From assembly GCA_013399875.1 (NCBI GenBank), contig VXAZ01003466.1, positions 671,420-735,419 of the forward strand: a stretch of 64,000 nucleotides of DNA, written 5' to 3'. The translations under genes were made by a program, and so were the position numbers. Below the pieces are notes generated by a model. The model did not search any database, had not been told where the DNA came from, and was given only the letters and a program-made list of their open reading frames with translations. This DNA comes from Gymnorhina tibicen (Eukaryota; Chordata; Aves; Passeriformes; Artamidae). Positions 49,455-59,753 of the stretch are shown here, in pieces (position 1 is the stretch's first letter; every line of letters begins with the position of its first letter).

Positions 49455-49956
49455 CCTTTTGAGGGCCTAATGGCCAATTAGTGCTAATTACATAAATGAG
49501 GATTGCTATTTTAGACAGCCAGCGGTGATGGAGTAATGGTAGGTAAGGTGCTTGGGCCAGGCTAGTTTCTGTTGGGGGCAGCAGCATAGTCAGCCACCCA
49601 CTGGGCAGACTGGCCCAGCTCCGCCAGTGACACAGGGGAGCAGGGGCTATGCCCAGGCACACAGACAGCTTGGGGCAGGACAGAGGGGATGCAGAAGAAG
49701 CCCCAGGTGTGCCCCACTTTGGGTTTCCGTGGGTGCCACTGACCCCAGCAGCAGCCAGCAGACACAGCAGGGATCCACCCATGCAGCAGGATGAGGGGAT
49801 GGCAGGTGATCGTGGTGTGACCTGCTGCAAACTGCCCTCTGAAAAGCTGTGCCAGGTGCCATAGCTGGCCCTCGAGGCATTTCTCTGTTCCTGCTTTAAT
49901 GCTTGTGGCTGCCACAGTTCATGAGAGCCTTGCCAAGAGAAGTCCTGCACAGTCAT
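48988..49956 (-). other. Longest open reading frame of the window, 322 codons, no homology recognised
   Basis: This minus-strand frame stays open for 322 codons, far longer than any other here. The start codon context is poor (C at -3, A at +4). The translation is rich in Leu, Ser, Pro, Cys and Trp, with no signal peptide, transmembrane pattern or domain I recognise. The plus strand is also open over parts of it (48998-49444 and 49552-49794), and a homeodomain-motif cluster (49461-49540) sits inside it. I judge it a chance frame in a GC-richer stretch rather than a gene. Its length is nevertheless unusual, so it is recorded. Confidence 0.15.
49455..49545. promoter_or_regulatory. Candidate conserved element with clustered homeodomain sites
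   Basis: CCTAATGGCCAATTAGTGCT and CTAATTACATAAATGAGG lie back to back, giving three TAAT cores and a TAATTA palindrome within about 35 bases. They are followed by TTAGACAGCC and GTGATGGAGTAATGG. LIM-homeodomain and related factors bind such arrays. The block lies inside the 322-codon frame, which makes the frame's coding status less likely rather than more. Confidence 0.28.
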
Positions 49957-52900
49957 GAGCTCTGTGTGAGAAGAGGCTGCTTTTCCTCTACCTTGCCCAC
50001 AGAAAGAGGATTATATCATGAAGTTGTGTGCAATGAGATTATATGGATTCAAGCTGCCTGTTCCATTCTCTTGGGGGACCAGAGAACAGGAATGATAGGA
50101 GAAATCCTCCGTGAACCATGGATACAGCAGAAAAGAAAAACAACCTGCTGCACCTCTGAAAAATACAGGTAAGACATGGTACTACCAGTCAGTTGATTTC
50201 CTACACAGAAAGACTATGTGGACAGTCCTCAATCTCTGGGAGAATTCTCTCAAGAGAAGCAGCCACTTTTTGCATGATGAAAGGGCAATTAGAACAAAGA
50301 AAATGAGCTGTCTTCCCATATTTGTATGAGCTAGCTCCTCCCTTACCTGAGATAAATGTAGGTTAGTCCCAGTGATTCAGCCCTGAGGCTGTATAGTCTT
50401 GATGTTGCTGCTGCTGGGCCATGAGGCATCTCAGAAAATAACTGAGAAATACCCCCCCACTTTAGAAGGTGACAAACTTCTTCCAAAGCGCCTGCCAGGT
50501 TCTGCTGCTCTGCATGCCACGAGTCCATGAGCCAGCCCAGAGGCTTGACTCAGTGCACCTCAAGTGGCTCTTTTAAAGATCAGCGTAAAGGTAAACACAG
50601 AATGTGAGCAGTGATTAAACACTTGACAATGGTGATATTTAATTTCCTATTTCCTGGTCTCAGATCACACACTGATGATCCCTTCTCACTTCTGGCAAAC
50701 CCCCATGTGATGGGCAGCTGGAATTGAGTTTTTTCAGGGCAAGCACCCATGTTCTCTTTTACAGACTGAGACCGTAGTCTGTTGACCCTTGGGAACCCAT
50801 TACACTTTGCCATATGCTGTATCTAGGGAGGATCTGAGATGTTTAGGCACCAGCCTCTCACCACACTGCTCCTAGCTGGCTAAACCTTCTGTGCCAGGTC
50901 CTCTGATGAGCTGTGCCTTCTGTTTCACTGAGGAGACATCAGAAGTACATCACCTTCCCAGTACATCACCTGCCTACAGAGCTACTTAGGGTACGTAGAA
51001 GTTGAATTCAAGAGTTTTTTGGTTGACTTTGTTGAAAGAAAAAGGCTCAGAAAACTGGTCAAATCACATGGAATATCTTTTGCTGAAAGCAGAATTACAT
51101 ACAGTGGCTTTAAAGAAAATCTTATGCATGAATATTCCTTTTCTATATAATTAATCTTTAGGGACTATGGGAAAAGGTATATAGACAACAGTTTTCTTGT
51201 TCTAACTACTTTGGTTTTAGCTGAGAAATATTTCTGTATGTAGTTGGAGAACAAGTTTGTCAGCATTTCTTTGTTGTACTTTCTAGAGTATAAATAGTGA
51301 CATTCTGGACCAGTGGAGGTCAGGAGAAATTTTGGTACTGTTTTTTTTCTATAGTCTACAGTTTCCATCTGAGTGAGGCTGTGGAAGCTGAGAGGTCTTC
51401 TATGGCATGTCACTGTCTGGCTGCTTGAATGCAACCATGGAAGGATGTCTCAAGCATGCCAACTTCATCTTCCTAAATTTCAACCCTGTTGCATATTTAA
51501 AATTTGGCAATTGGTATAAGGAATCAAAGTAATCTTAATTTGAAGTATTTTAAGTTACCTCATTAGATTCAATATTAATTTCTTCATCGTCTCATCTCAA
51601 TTACATTTCCATTTCAAATTATTTATCTCTGTTAATTCTAATCAATTTTATATTTTGCTAGCAACAAAGTACGATCTTGATGGGTGGCTGGAGCACTTGA
51701 AGGTCATCACAGCAGGCAAGTGACAGACCATTGCACAGTGTATGTCCTGCACAAGGGAAGTCGCCTGTGGGAATGCGCAAGCTATCAGAAGATGTGGGTA
51801 TTTTTATTGCTCCCCTCATCTTTTATCTCATTATTTTATCCCCTCATCTTCTGGGGCTTGAAACAACTGTCACAAAAGCAAAGGCCCTTCTTGCTGGATC
51901 AGATACTGAAGATGGCAGTAACTGGAGACAGCGACTTCCCTGGCTTGGCAAGGCTCAGTGTGCAAGGTGGCTCACCTGGCTGCACATGTGCAGTTCCATT
52001 TTTAATTCCTTTCCTACAACAGAAAAAGGATCCCTGAGTGCCAGGCAAAGCTCGTGCTGTGTAATTCATGACCAAGGCTGGGCCAACATGAGAACCATCC
52101 TGCACCAGGGCAGCACGTGTCCTGAGGTATTGACTATGTTTGCTGCAGCACCAGAGACCCCAGGGAAATCCACCTGCAAATTGTATTTACAATAATAACC
52201 CACTGGGCATATTGTGCCTCAGGAAGAACTGCCTTGAGGGAGAGAGGATTGCAAGAGACAACCAAAGCCTGCTGGTTTGAGGGCCAGCTGCTTCAGCAGA
52301 ATCCCTGCAAATTGCAGATGGTTTCTGGTATCTCTTGCTGTCCCTTATCCTGAGGTTTTCCATGTGTCACTGATCATCACCTGGCCAAGAGCTGTTGGTT
52401 TCATTTGCATGCTCAAAGCACATTTAAAGAGATGCTGGCATTTTTCCAAACAAAGAAAATGATCTGCTAATATACTGGATAATTTTTACACTGTAACAAA
52501 ATGTCAGAATGAACATTGTTCTGAAAAATCATTTAAAAGAAAAATTAAACTGTAAAGTACAATCAGCCTTTGAATGTAAAATCACAATTTAAACTCACAC
52601 TTTATGAAGACATAGGCATAAAGAGAATCAGAAATGCTTAAAATAATTATGTACTTTAACAGAACCTAAAGTATTCTTTGATGTCTAAAATTTTAACAGG
52701 TGAAGATTATGAGACCACATCTCCAGAAGCTGGGCTTTGAAAAGAAAATACTATCATGAGAATTCCCATCAGAATTACAAAAATGACAGCACTGAGAGTA
52801 CTTGCTTCCAGAACTGAAATATTAGCTTTTTTTGATGTGAAAATGACACTGTCAGAGAAAAAAAATCTCTGTTCTATGTTTCTGATGCACTGATAGACTC

Positions 52901-53589
52901 CTTCACTTTCAGATAGAGCTATCTAGCTAGAAAAGACAAATGAGGAGAATTTTTGTAAGGAAAGATGGATTCAAAGTGCTGTTATTTATAGTTTATTACT
53001 GGCCGACTTACATTTATATTGTTACAGTCATGTTGACTGTTAAAAAGTAGTGGATTACCCCATGAGAATTCCAGAGTGTATTATGAAGAGTAAGGATGTA
53101 GAAATCCCCAGTAAATGAAAAATAAACTTATGAAACCCCATAGGTCTTAGAGCTGAAAAGCATGACTGAATTTAAACTTGAAACTTTGAGTGAAATATGT
53201 AAAATGTAATATAAGATACTTGAAAAATGATGAATGCCAAAGGATCTGAGTATGGGATCTGTCCTCAAAGAGAATCTTTTTCACTAGCATCTACATGCCA
53301 GGAGCTACAGTGGAGCACCAGGGAGACAAAGGAATCCACCAGTGCTGAAAAGTTTTTGTTTGCACTCGGTAGTGTTCAAAAGAGTGACCTCAACAACCTG
53401 TCTCAACAGACAGTTGTTTCCTGTATCAGCACCTGGGGACTGACTTTAAATCACCAATGTGTGAACAATTTGAACTCACCTAGTGTATGAGAAACCTCTC
53501 AAAAGTAGCAGAAGGCCCAAGCTGTATCTTGCAGCCTCCACTGTGGCAGCAAAATGTGCCACAGCAGCAAAAGACAATAGAATTTTTTT
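49957..53589. other. Non-coding stretch, no gene recognised
   Basis: Mixed DNA to about 52,200, including a short direct repeat of AGTACATCACC at 50944 and 50960. AT-rich DNA continues to 53,590. Overlapping frames of 117 and 154 codons (51684-52037 and 51731-52195) carry no domain. No RNA gene or interspersed repeat was recognised. Confidence 0.5.
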
Positions 53590-53627
53590 GGAAAGAGTTA
53601 TGCAAAGAATCTTTGCATAACTCTTCC
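53590..53627. repeat. Perfect 15-bp inverted repeat with octamer-like cores
   Basis: AAGAGTTATGCAAAG (53593-53607) and CTTTGCATAACTCTT (53611-53625) are exact reverse complements separated only by AAT. With one bulged A the stem extends to GG/CC on the outside (53590-53591 and 53626-53627). Each arm contains ATGCAAAG, one base from the POU octamer ATGCAAAT, in head-to-head arrangement. It could form a tight hairpin in RNA or a cruciform in DNA. Confidence 0.85.
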
Positions 53628-56600
53628 AGAATCTTTGAAGAAGATGCATGTATGAGCTGAATCAAAGAACTGATGAACTACATCCAACATAAGCTATAGG
53701 AAAAACAGTGTATAAAGTCAGTTTCTTTTCAACTCCTTGATAGAGCAACAAATTAAAGCCTCAAACCTTCCCTCTTGAACTTTAATTTTTAAGATGAAAA
53801 GATAATCCTTTCCTTATCTATGGAGCACGTATTAGCCTCTGTCTTCAACAGGTGTCTCATCTTGACTTCATCACTTGATGGGTCATTCGAGAAATTTACT
53901 TCTTCCTGAGCCAGTTTACCACTTTTCGATGTATCACAATTTCTGAAGAGTTTTATTAAGAGCCATAATCACTTGTTACTCTAGTTAAAGAGAGTAAATA
54001 TCCAACCCCTTTTGTTTTCTTCTAGCAAGAGAGGTTCTTAATGAGTGTGAGTCACATTCTAAATAGACTGTCAGTGTGTAATTTGGGGGATTGAGTGACA
54101 GTACCCACAAGCAGTGAATATTTATCTAAGAAGTAAAGGTGACTGACAAAACCCACTTCTTGTGAGCATTCTTTTGCAGGCTCAGAGCTGGAGTGATGCC
54201 AGAAAAACACCTCATGAGGTGGTTATGCCATGTTTCTGTTCTTTGGCTTTTGGGTACAGACAGGTTCCCTGCATGCACACCCTCTCTTCCAAAGTAGCAT
54301 TGCAATTCAATAATAATCAGGAAAATAAATGTTTGGCACTAAGAAGCTTCTCTCCTCACCTTCTTCCATGCCCTTCCAGATTCCTAGGCAGGACCTAAAT
54401 CTGCAAGGAAAAAAGTCCCACTAAATATCCTTCCATTCATTTGTTTTTTAAAGAAACTTGGAACAGCTTTGCTTTCTTGAAAATCCATCACTCATAACTA
54501 CAAAGCAGTTAGCAGCTTTATATCATTAAACATAAACAAAAATGGAATTAATGTCACAGATAGTTTAATTCAGTCTTCCATGGCAATCTGTTATTCAAAT
54601 TGATTAGGAGTAATATGAAGCAGGAAAATGTTAACTGTCATTAACACCTAGTAGGCTGCTTAATTGAAGATTCAAAGCAGACTAATATGTTACAGCTTAT
54701 ACTACTGTAGTTCTTGTGAAACTACAGCCATCCCAGTGTGACTAAAACCCTGCAGCTTGTGGTGTGGGGCGCTGACATGGTTCCGTCTTGGGCTGCCCAG
54801 TATCACATCTGCAGAAATATGCTTTTCAGTTGCTCTAGCACTGAGAAGTGGAGGGGTCAGGGAGAAATGTTCTGGCACAAAACCTCACGGAGGCGTTTGC
54901 ATCAGCCTTCCTGCTGTGTGCCCTGGGACTGCTGGCACTGCTGCTATACCTTCTATAAGGGTTTAGGCACACTAGGACAGTCATATTGCAAGAAAAAAAA
55001 AAACACCTGTATGTTTTAAGACCCCAGGTTTTATCAGCAACTGGATAAGGGGTTCCCAGACTTTGATTTTGGCTGGAGGAAGCACTGACTATGTGTAACT
55101 CCCACTTTAGACTTCCCTATCACCCTTCTGCATCAGCTCCTCAGCCCTTGCTGTGCTGAGCAGGGTTATAGCAACAGCATCTTCAACAGGTCCTGAGCTG
55201 TAGCCCTTCGCCCACTGCTCCTCAGCGCTGGGACACCTCACTGGATACAGCTGACCAGGAGTCAGACGAAACAGCAGACACAATGGAGTCTGTTGATGCC
55301 CAGGACAACAAGAGCACAAGAGGAAAGTGATTCTTGTTCTGGCAGCATCACCCCTAAAACAAGGACCTGAGCCAGCCAAAATCCAAGTGGAAGAGTGCAC
55401 TCTCCACACTGATGGCTCTCAGCTCCTCCCACACTTGCTTATGACTTCTGCTGATATCAGCTGGGTGTCTGCTATCTCTAACACCTGTACGGGCTAGACG
55501 CAATCTGACCCCACTGGTTCTTGCCAAAAGAGAAGCATGGCTGTTCGACGATTAATTCAGCTGGAAGCTTATATTTTGCTTATAAATGAGATTCTGGAGC
55601 AAGGGCAACATGAAATACTGTAGATACTAAACCAAACCAAATAAATCCAAAACCCTACCACAAAATAGCCATGAAAATTTATAAAGGTGAGTAGCTCTGT
55701 CTGTGAAATGCAGTTCACTTCTTCAGTGGTCATACTGGCACATCAAAGGTGCTTGATAAATGCTCTGTGTAAAGGGCGTTCCTACTGCTAAAGGTGAAAC
55801 TGCAAACTAAATTAACCCCTATTACAAAAACCATTGTAATAAAGAAATATATATATTCTTTTTTGTCACTTGTGACTGGAAAATGATTTAGCACAATTAA
55901 AGTCTTCACTTGTGACAGTGATTCAGTGAGAAGCATAAGTTGCCAATACTATGATCAGTGGTAAATTCTTACAGTCATTTTAATTTCTGTCACATCAGTA
56001 AAAGAACCCATATGCACTTGCTTTACCACAGTAATTACTTTATCCCATGACAGAGTTACAAGGTAAATATTGCTAAATGTAATGCAGATGGCAAAAGGGT
56101 TTGTTCAAAGCACTTCCACAGTTATTCCCTGGCCACTGTCAAGCTTCAGAGATGCCTGCTCTCCCAGCGTCTGTTTCTTTCTTACTTGCACTCATACTTG
56201 TTTATATTTTTCTCCCTGGTGTTTCCTTCACCTGGGCTTTTGAGCTGTGTAAGGCTCTTTGAAGGTGTGAAATAAAGGTCCATCAAATTCTTACTGCTGG
56301 AAGTTGAATGCCACCCAAAACAGCAAATAGGTTTTGACAGGCTCTAAGCAGCATGTCTTTGCATTACTTGTGGTTTCATGTTGGCAGCCTGACTTTTATA
56401 GATGGCATCCACTCTTTTGGCCTATAGTAAAGAATACCCTTTGTAGTTGTAAAAATCCACCTAGAATCTCAAATTTACTTGGAGACACTCATGTGGAAAA
56501 TGAATTTGGGCCCTTGAAAACTGTAGTGCCAACAGTCTAGCAAGGAAAAGGTGCCTTTATCAGAAAAATAATCCCACTTAGCAATCAGCTCTAACCCTGA

Positions 56601-58839
56601 TAATTTCCGAGGAACAAGAACATCCATCCCCCATGCACCTCCTGGGAGGGCACAAATCATTCTTCCAGGAGCTGACAGTGTTTGGGGCAGTAGGGCTGGG
56701 GCTCACAATCACAGGCTGTGGCTTCGGCAGCAACAGCCCACCCTGACGTGTGCTCTCGCACATGTTTGAAGGGGGTCGTTGTCTGGGGGCAGGGAGGTAG
56801 TATTTGATTTTATCACTCTCCACTGTTATATTGATGCATTTATTTAGCACTGTTATGAATTTTTATTCCCCAAAGTTACTGGGGAACTCATTAAATAAAT
56901 AAATGGATTTGTTCAGTGGAAAGATACTGGATAAAGAGATATGGAAAGACATTGCATTCAAATTTCCTGTCCTGTCAATTCATTGTTTCTAAAATAAGCC
57001 CTATAAGATATACCCATTTGATGAATTCACACATTTTCCTTTTTCTGTGATAGTGCACAAGACAAAGAAAGAACAAATCTAGGAAGCTAAGGGATTATTG
57101 ATTGATTCAGTCAGCCAAAGGAAGAAACAGCCTTTACATTGAGACTGGCTGGTTTTGTGTCAAAGTTAGATTTCCCGTTGGTACCATACACAGCAGTGGC
57201 ATTTGTTCACTGACAAGTACCAGAGTAATCCCAGTCTTACAGATGTCTAAGAGAGAGCAACAGGTAGAGAGATAGACAGGTATTTTCCTGGTATTGGCAC
57301 GCCAAACTTCTGGAGGACAAACATACTGAGATAGCAGAGGTGACAGGAAGCTGGAATTTCCTATTTTTGAGTTTTAGGTTTAACTGCTTTATCTGTTTTG
57401 GTGTAAATAAACAGCAAAAATTGAAACCTGTGATCACAAAACACCTATGAACACTATGTGAGGAAATATGAAAGTAGCTTTGCTTGGCTTGAGGTAGTTT
57501 AGAAGTACTCTGATAGTCTGCATTGCAACTGTATTAGAGAACATTAAAAGACAAGACAAAGCAGGGGAAAATGCTACACAATCGTACAACAAAGTTCAGA
57601 AAAAAGTCCCATTAAATCTTTACTTATCTCAAGGTAACACCTTTCAATAACAGTTTATGCTTTAAAAGTCACTGTAAAAATGAAAACTTTTCTCCCCTGC
57701 TTGTTGTATTGAAAAAAGTAGTAACCAAAGAAAGGAAAATAACCATATCTCTGAGTTTCCTTCTAGCAAACCTCCTGTGTCAAGGTAGAAATCTCCATCC
57801 ACGGTTAAAAGGGTGTCTCCTTCACTGACCCATAACTAGCACAGGTAACAGATCTGTAGTTATCTGCTGTGTGCTCAGGTATCCCTAGAAATCCATCCCA
57901 AAGCAGAGGGCACGTGCTGAGGAAGATATTTTGACCAAGATTAGGGACAGATTAATAGTTATGAAATGTACCAGCAGGAAAACCAAGGCCATGTGTTGAA
58001 CTCGGACTATCTGCTCAGTGGCAGCGAAGGATCAGCGCCTCATCCAGTCCCGACAGCTTACTCCTTGCCCAGGCAGGTCCCCTCTGTGTCGGCACATTAA
58101 AACCACAGGGAGCTTCAGCTGGCTCTGAAGAGCCCAGTTAAACATGACTGGCACTGTCCTCAGATGCTGCAGCTCAAAACCACCCCTTCTGCAGCACTAA
58201 ATTTGCCTCTTTCCAGGACAGCTGCTGCAGACGATGCCCCCTGATCCATCTAATTCCCGAACCATGCCCAGGAGTTATTTGGACCAATGCTGAATCTCAC
58301 AGATGACAGCTGTGCAAAAGGCCTGTGGCATTATGGCAGTGTAGAGGACCGAGTTCCTGGGAATGTTCCCTGGCACTTTTTAATGGATTTACACAGTCTG
58401 CCCAATGTGTAGCCTGGCTACCTAGAGGAACAGGACCTGAAAACTACACCTTCACATGAACAGTATAACTTGCTAATACCACGAAAGGCAGAAAATATTA
58501 ACATTTCAGTTTACTACCGATTTGTCCCTTATTCTAAGACTATCCTTCTTGCACATACCTAGGAACAACACTTGAAGATTTTTTTTAAGCTTTTGTCCCT
58601 GGACCTTTTTTGCTGAGAAATACTTTACAGAGAAGCACCACAACCTGATTCTACAATCTAGCCACAGATTATTGATACAAATGAATTGCAGAATCACTGT
58701 CATTTATGTTTCAGTTGAAAAGATTCCCTAATAGAATAACCAGCTTCTTTTGGAGAGATAAAATTTGCAGTGTAGTTCTGTCTGTATCGGCACTTAAAAT
58801 ATCCTGGAGTATAGTCTATGGCTTTACAGACAGGGGGTA
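53628..58839. other. Non-coding stretch, no gene recognised
   Basis: Mostly AT-rich unique-looking DNA. About 54555-54700 is dense in homeodomain-like cores (AATTGATTAGG, CATTAACACC, CTTAATTGAAG) and could be regulatory. GC-richer patches at about 54740-54960, 55100-55430 and 58000-58290 carry only short frames without domains. A minus-strand frame of 100 codons (55107-55409) is unrecognised. No interspersed repeat or RNA gene was identified. Confidence 0.5.
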
Positions 58840-59215
58840 ATTGCTTTCATAATGAGTAATACAGTTTGCAAAATAATCATTATCAAACCTTCATGCAAGC
58901 TGAAATTGTTAGCTCCATTTCAGACAATGCAGTTTCATAATAGCTTAAAAAATCTAAAGGCTTGACTTTTCTTTAAAAAAAAATAAATGAATCCCACTAC
59001 TATTGCTGCAGAAATTTACTGCTCATTTTGTGGTAATCAAAATCTTTCTGATTATTAAGTTCATAGTTTCATTAAAGAAAATTCAAGCACATAAAGCAGG
59101 GATATTACAAGTTCCTGATGACAGCCATTTGGTCATAAAACTATTTTGGTAATGACCTCTTAGTCATAAAATTATTCTGAATTTATTTTTAAGTTAATGA
59201 GAAAATACAAGTTAT
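58840..59215. promoter_or_regulatory. AT-rich candidate element with paired TCATAAA sites
   Basis: The stretch contains CAAAATAATCATTATC (58868-58883). It also has a 31-bp-spaced direct pair, GGTCATAAAACTATTTTGG (59131) and AGTCATAAAATTATTCTG (59162). TCATAAA resembles posterior HOX and CDX binding sites. No frame is open here. The pairing may be chance in AT-rich DNA. Confidence 0.18.
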
Positions 59216-59599
59216 GGGTAACAACAAGGAGCTACGAAACAAAACCTAGAAATATGCAAGTAGAAAGATGAGCTTCTACACTTGTTTCATTGTTGCATTA
59301 TGAGATCACTTGTAATTAAACACACACCAGATTTAAAGTCTGGTTCTCTAAAATTTTGAGTCACTACGAAGATTATTCGTTTTGTTGTGTATTTTTCTTG
59401 TGATCTATCCATTGCACCCCTTCCAGCGCTAAAAATAGTCATTCTACTGGTACACTGCAAACGTGTCAAACTCAAACCAGCGATACCAGCCCTATTTCCC
59501 TCACTGAAAAGTACTTCAGTCTCACTATATAATTTTCTAGAGCAGCAGTTTTGACATGGTGCTTCACAGGCTACTTCAACATGTTCTTTGGAAGGTAGA
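59216..59599. other. Non-coding stretch, no gene recognised
   Basis: A minus-strand frame of 136 codons (59287-59697) spans it and extends into the adjoining CR1. Its first part is the antisense of the CR1 3' end, so the frame is incidental. Nothing else is recognised. Confidence 0.55.
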
Positions 59600-59753
59600 T
59601 ATGTTTGGACAATGCTCTCAGACACACGGTGGAATTCTTGATGTGTCCTGCTTAGGGCCAAGAGTTGGCCTTGACGATCCTGATGGGTCCCTTCCAACTC
59701 AGTATATTCTGTGATTCTATGATTCTACGATTCTTTGATTCTATGATTCTATA
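59600..59753 (+). mobile_element. CR1 LINE 3' terminus with octamer tail, plus strand
   Basis: A 5'-truncated CR1 starting near ATGTTTGGACAATGCTCTCA and ending with 'GGGTCCCTTCCAACTCAG', TATATTCT and five octamer-like units (59711-59752: GTGATTCTATGATTCTACGA and continuing). The octamer array is the signature 3' end of avian CR1. It shares its 3' UTR with the CR1 at 45790-46290. The well-kept tail suggests it is among the younger CR1 copies here. Confidence 0.95.

Noticed and set aside
51684..52195. Two overlapping plus-strand frames of 117 and 154 codons
   Set aside because: Different phases over the same bases, no homology recognised and no bounding splice sites of note.
46171..59694. Shared sequence at 46.2 kb and 59.6 kb considered as a segmental duplication
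   Set aside because: The similarity is confined to the CR1 3' end and is explained by both being copies of the same CR1 subfamily.
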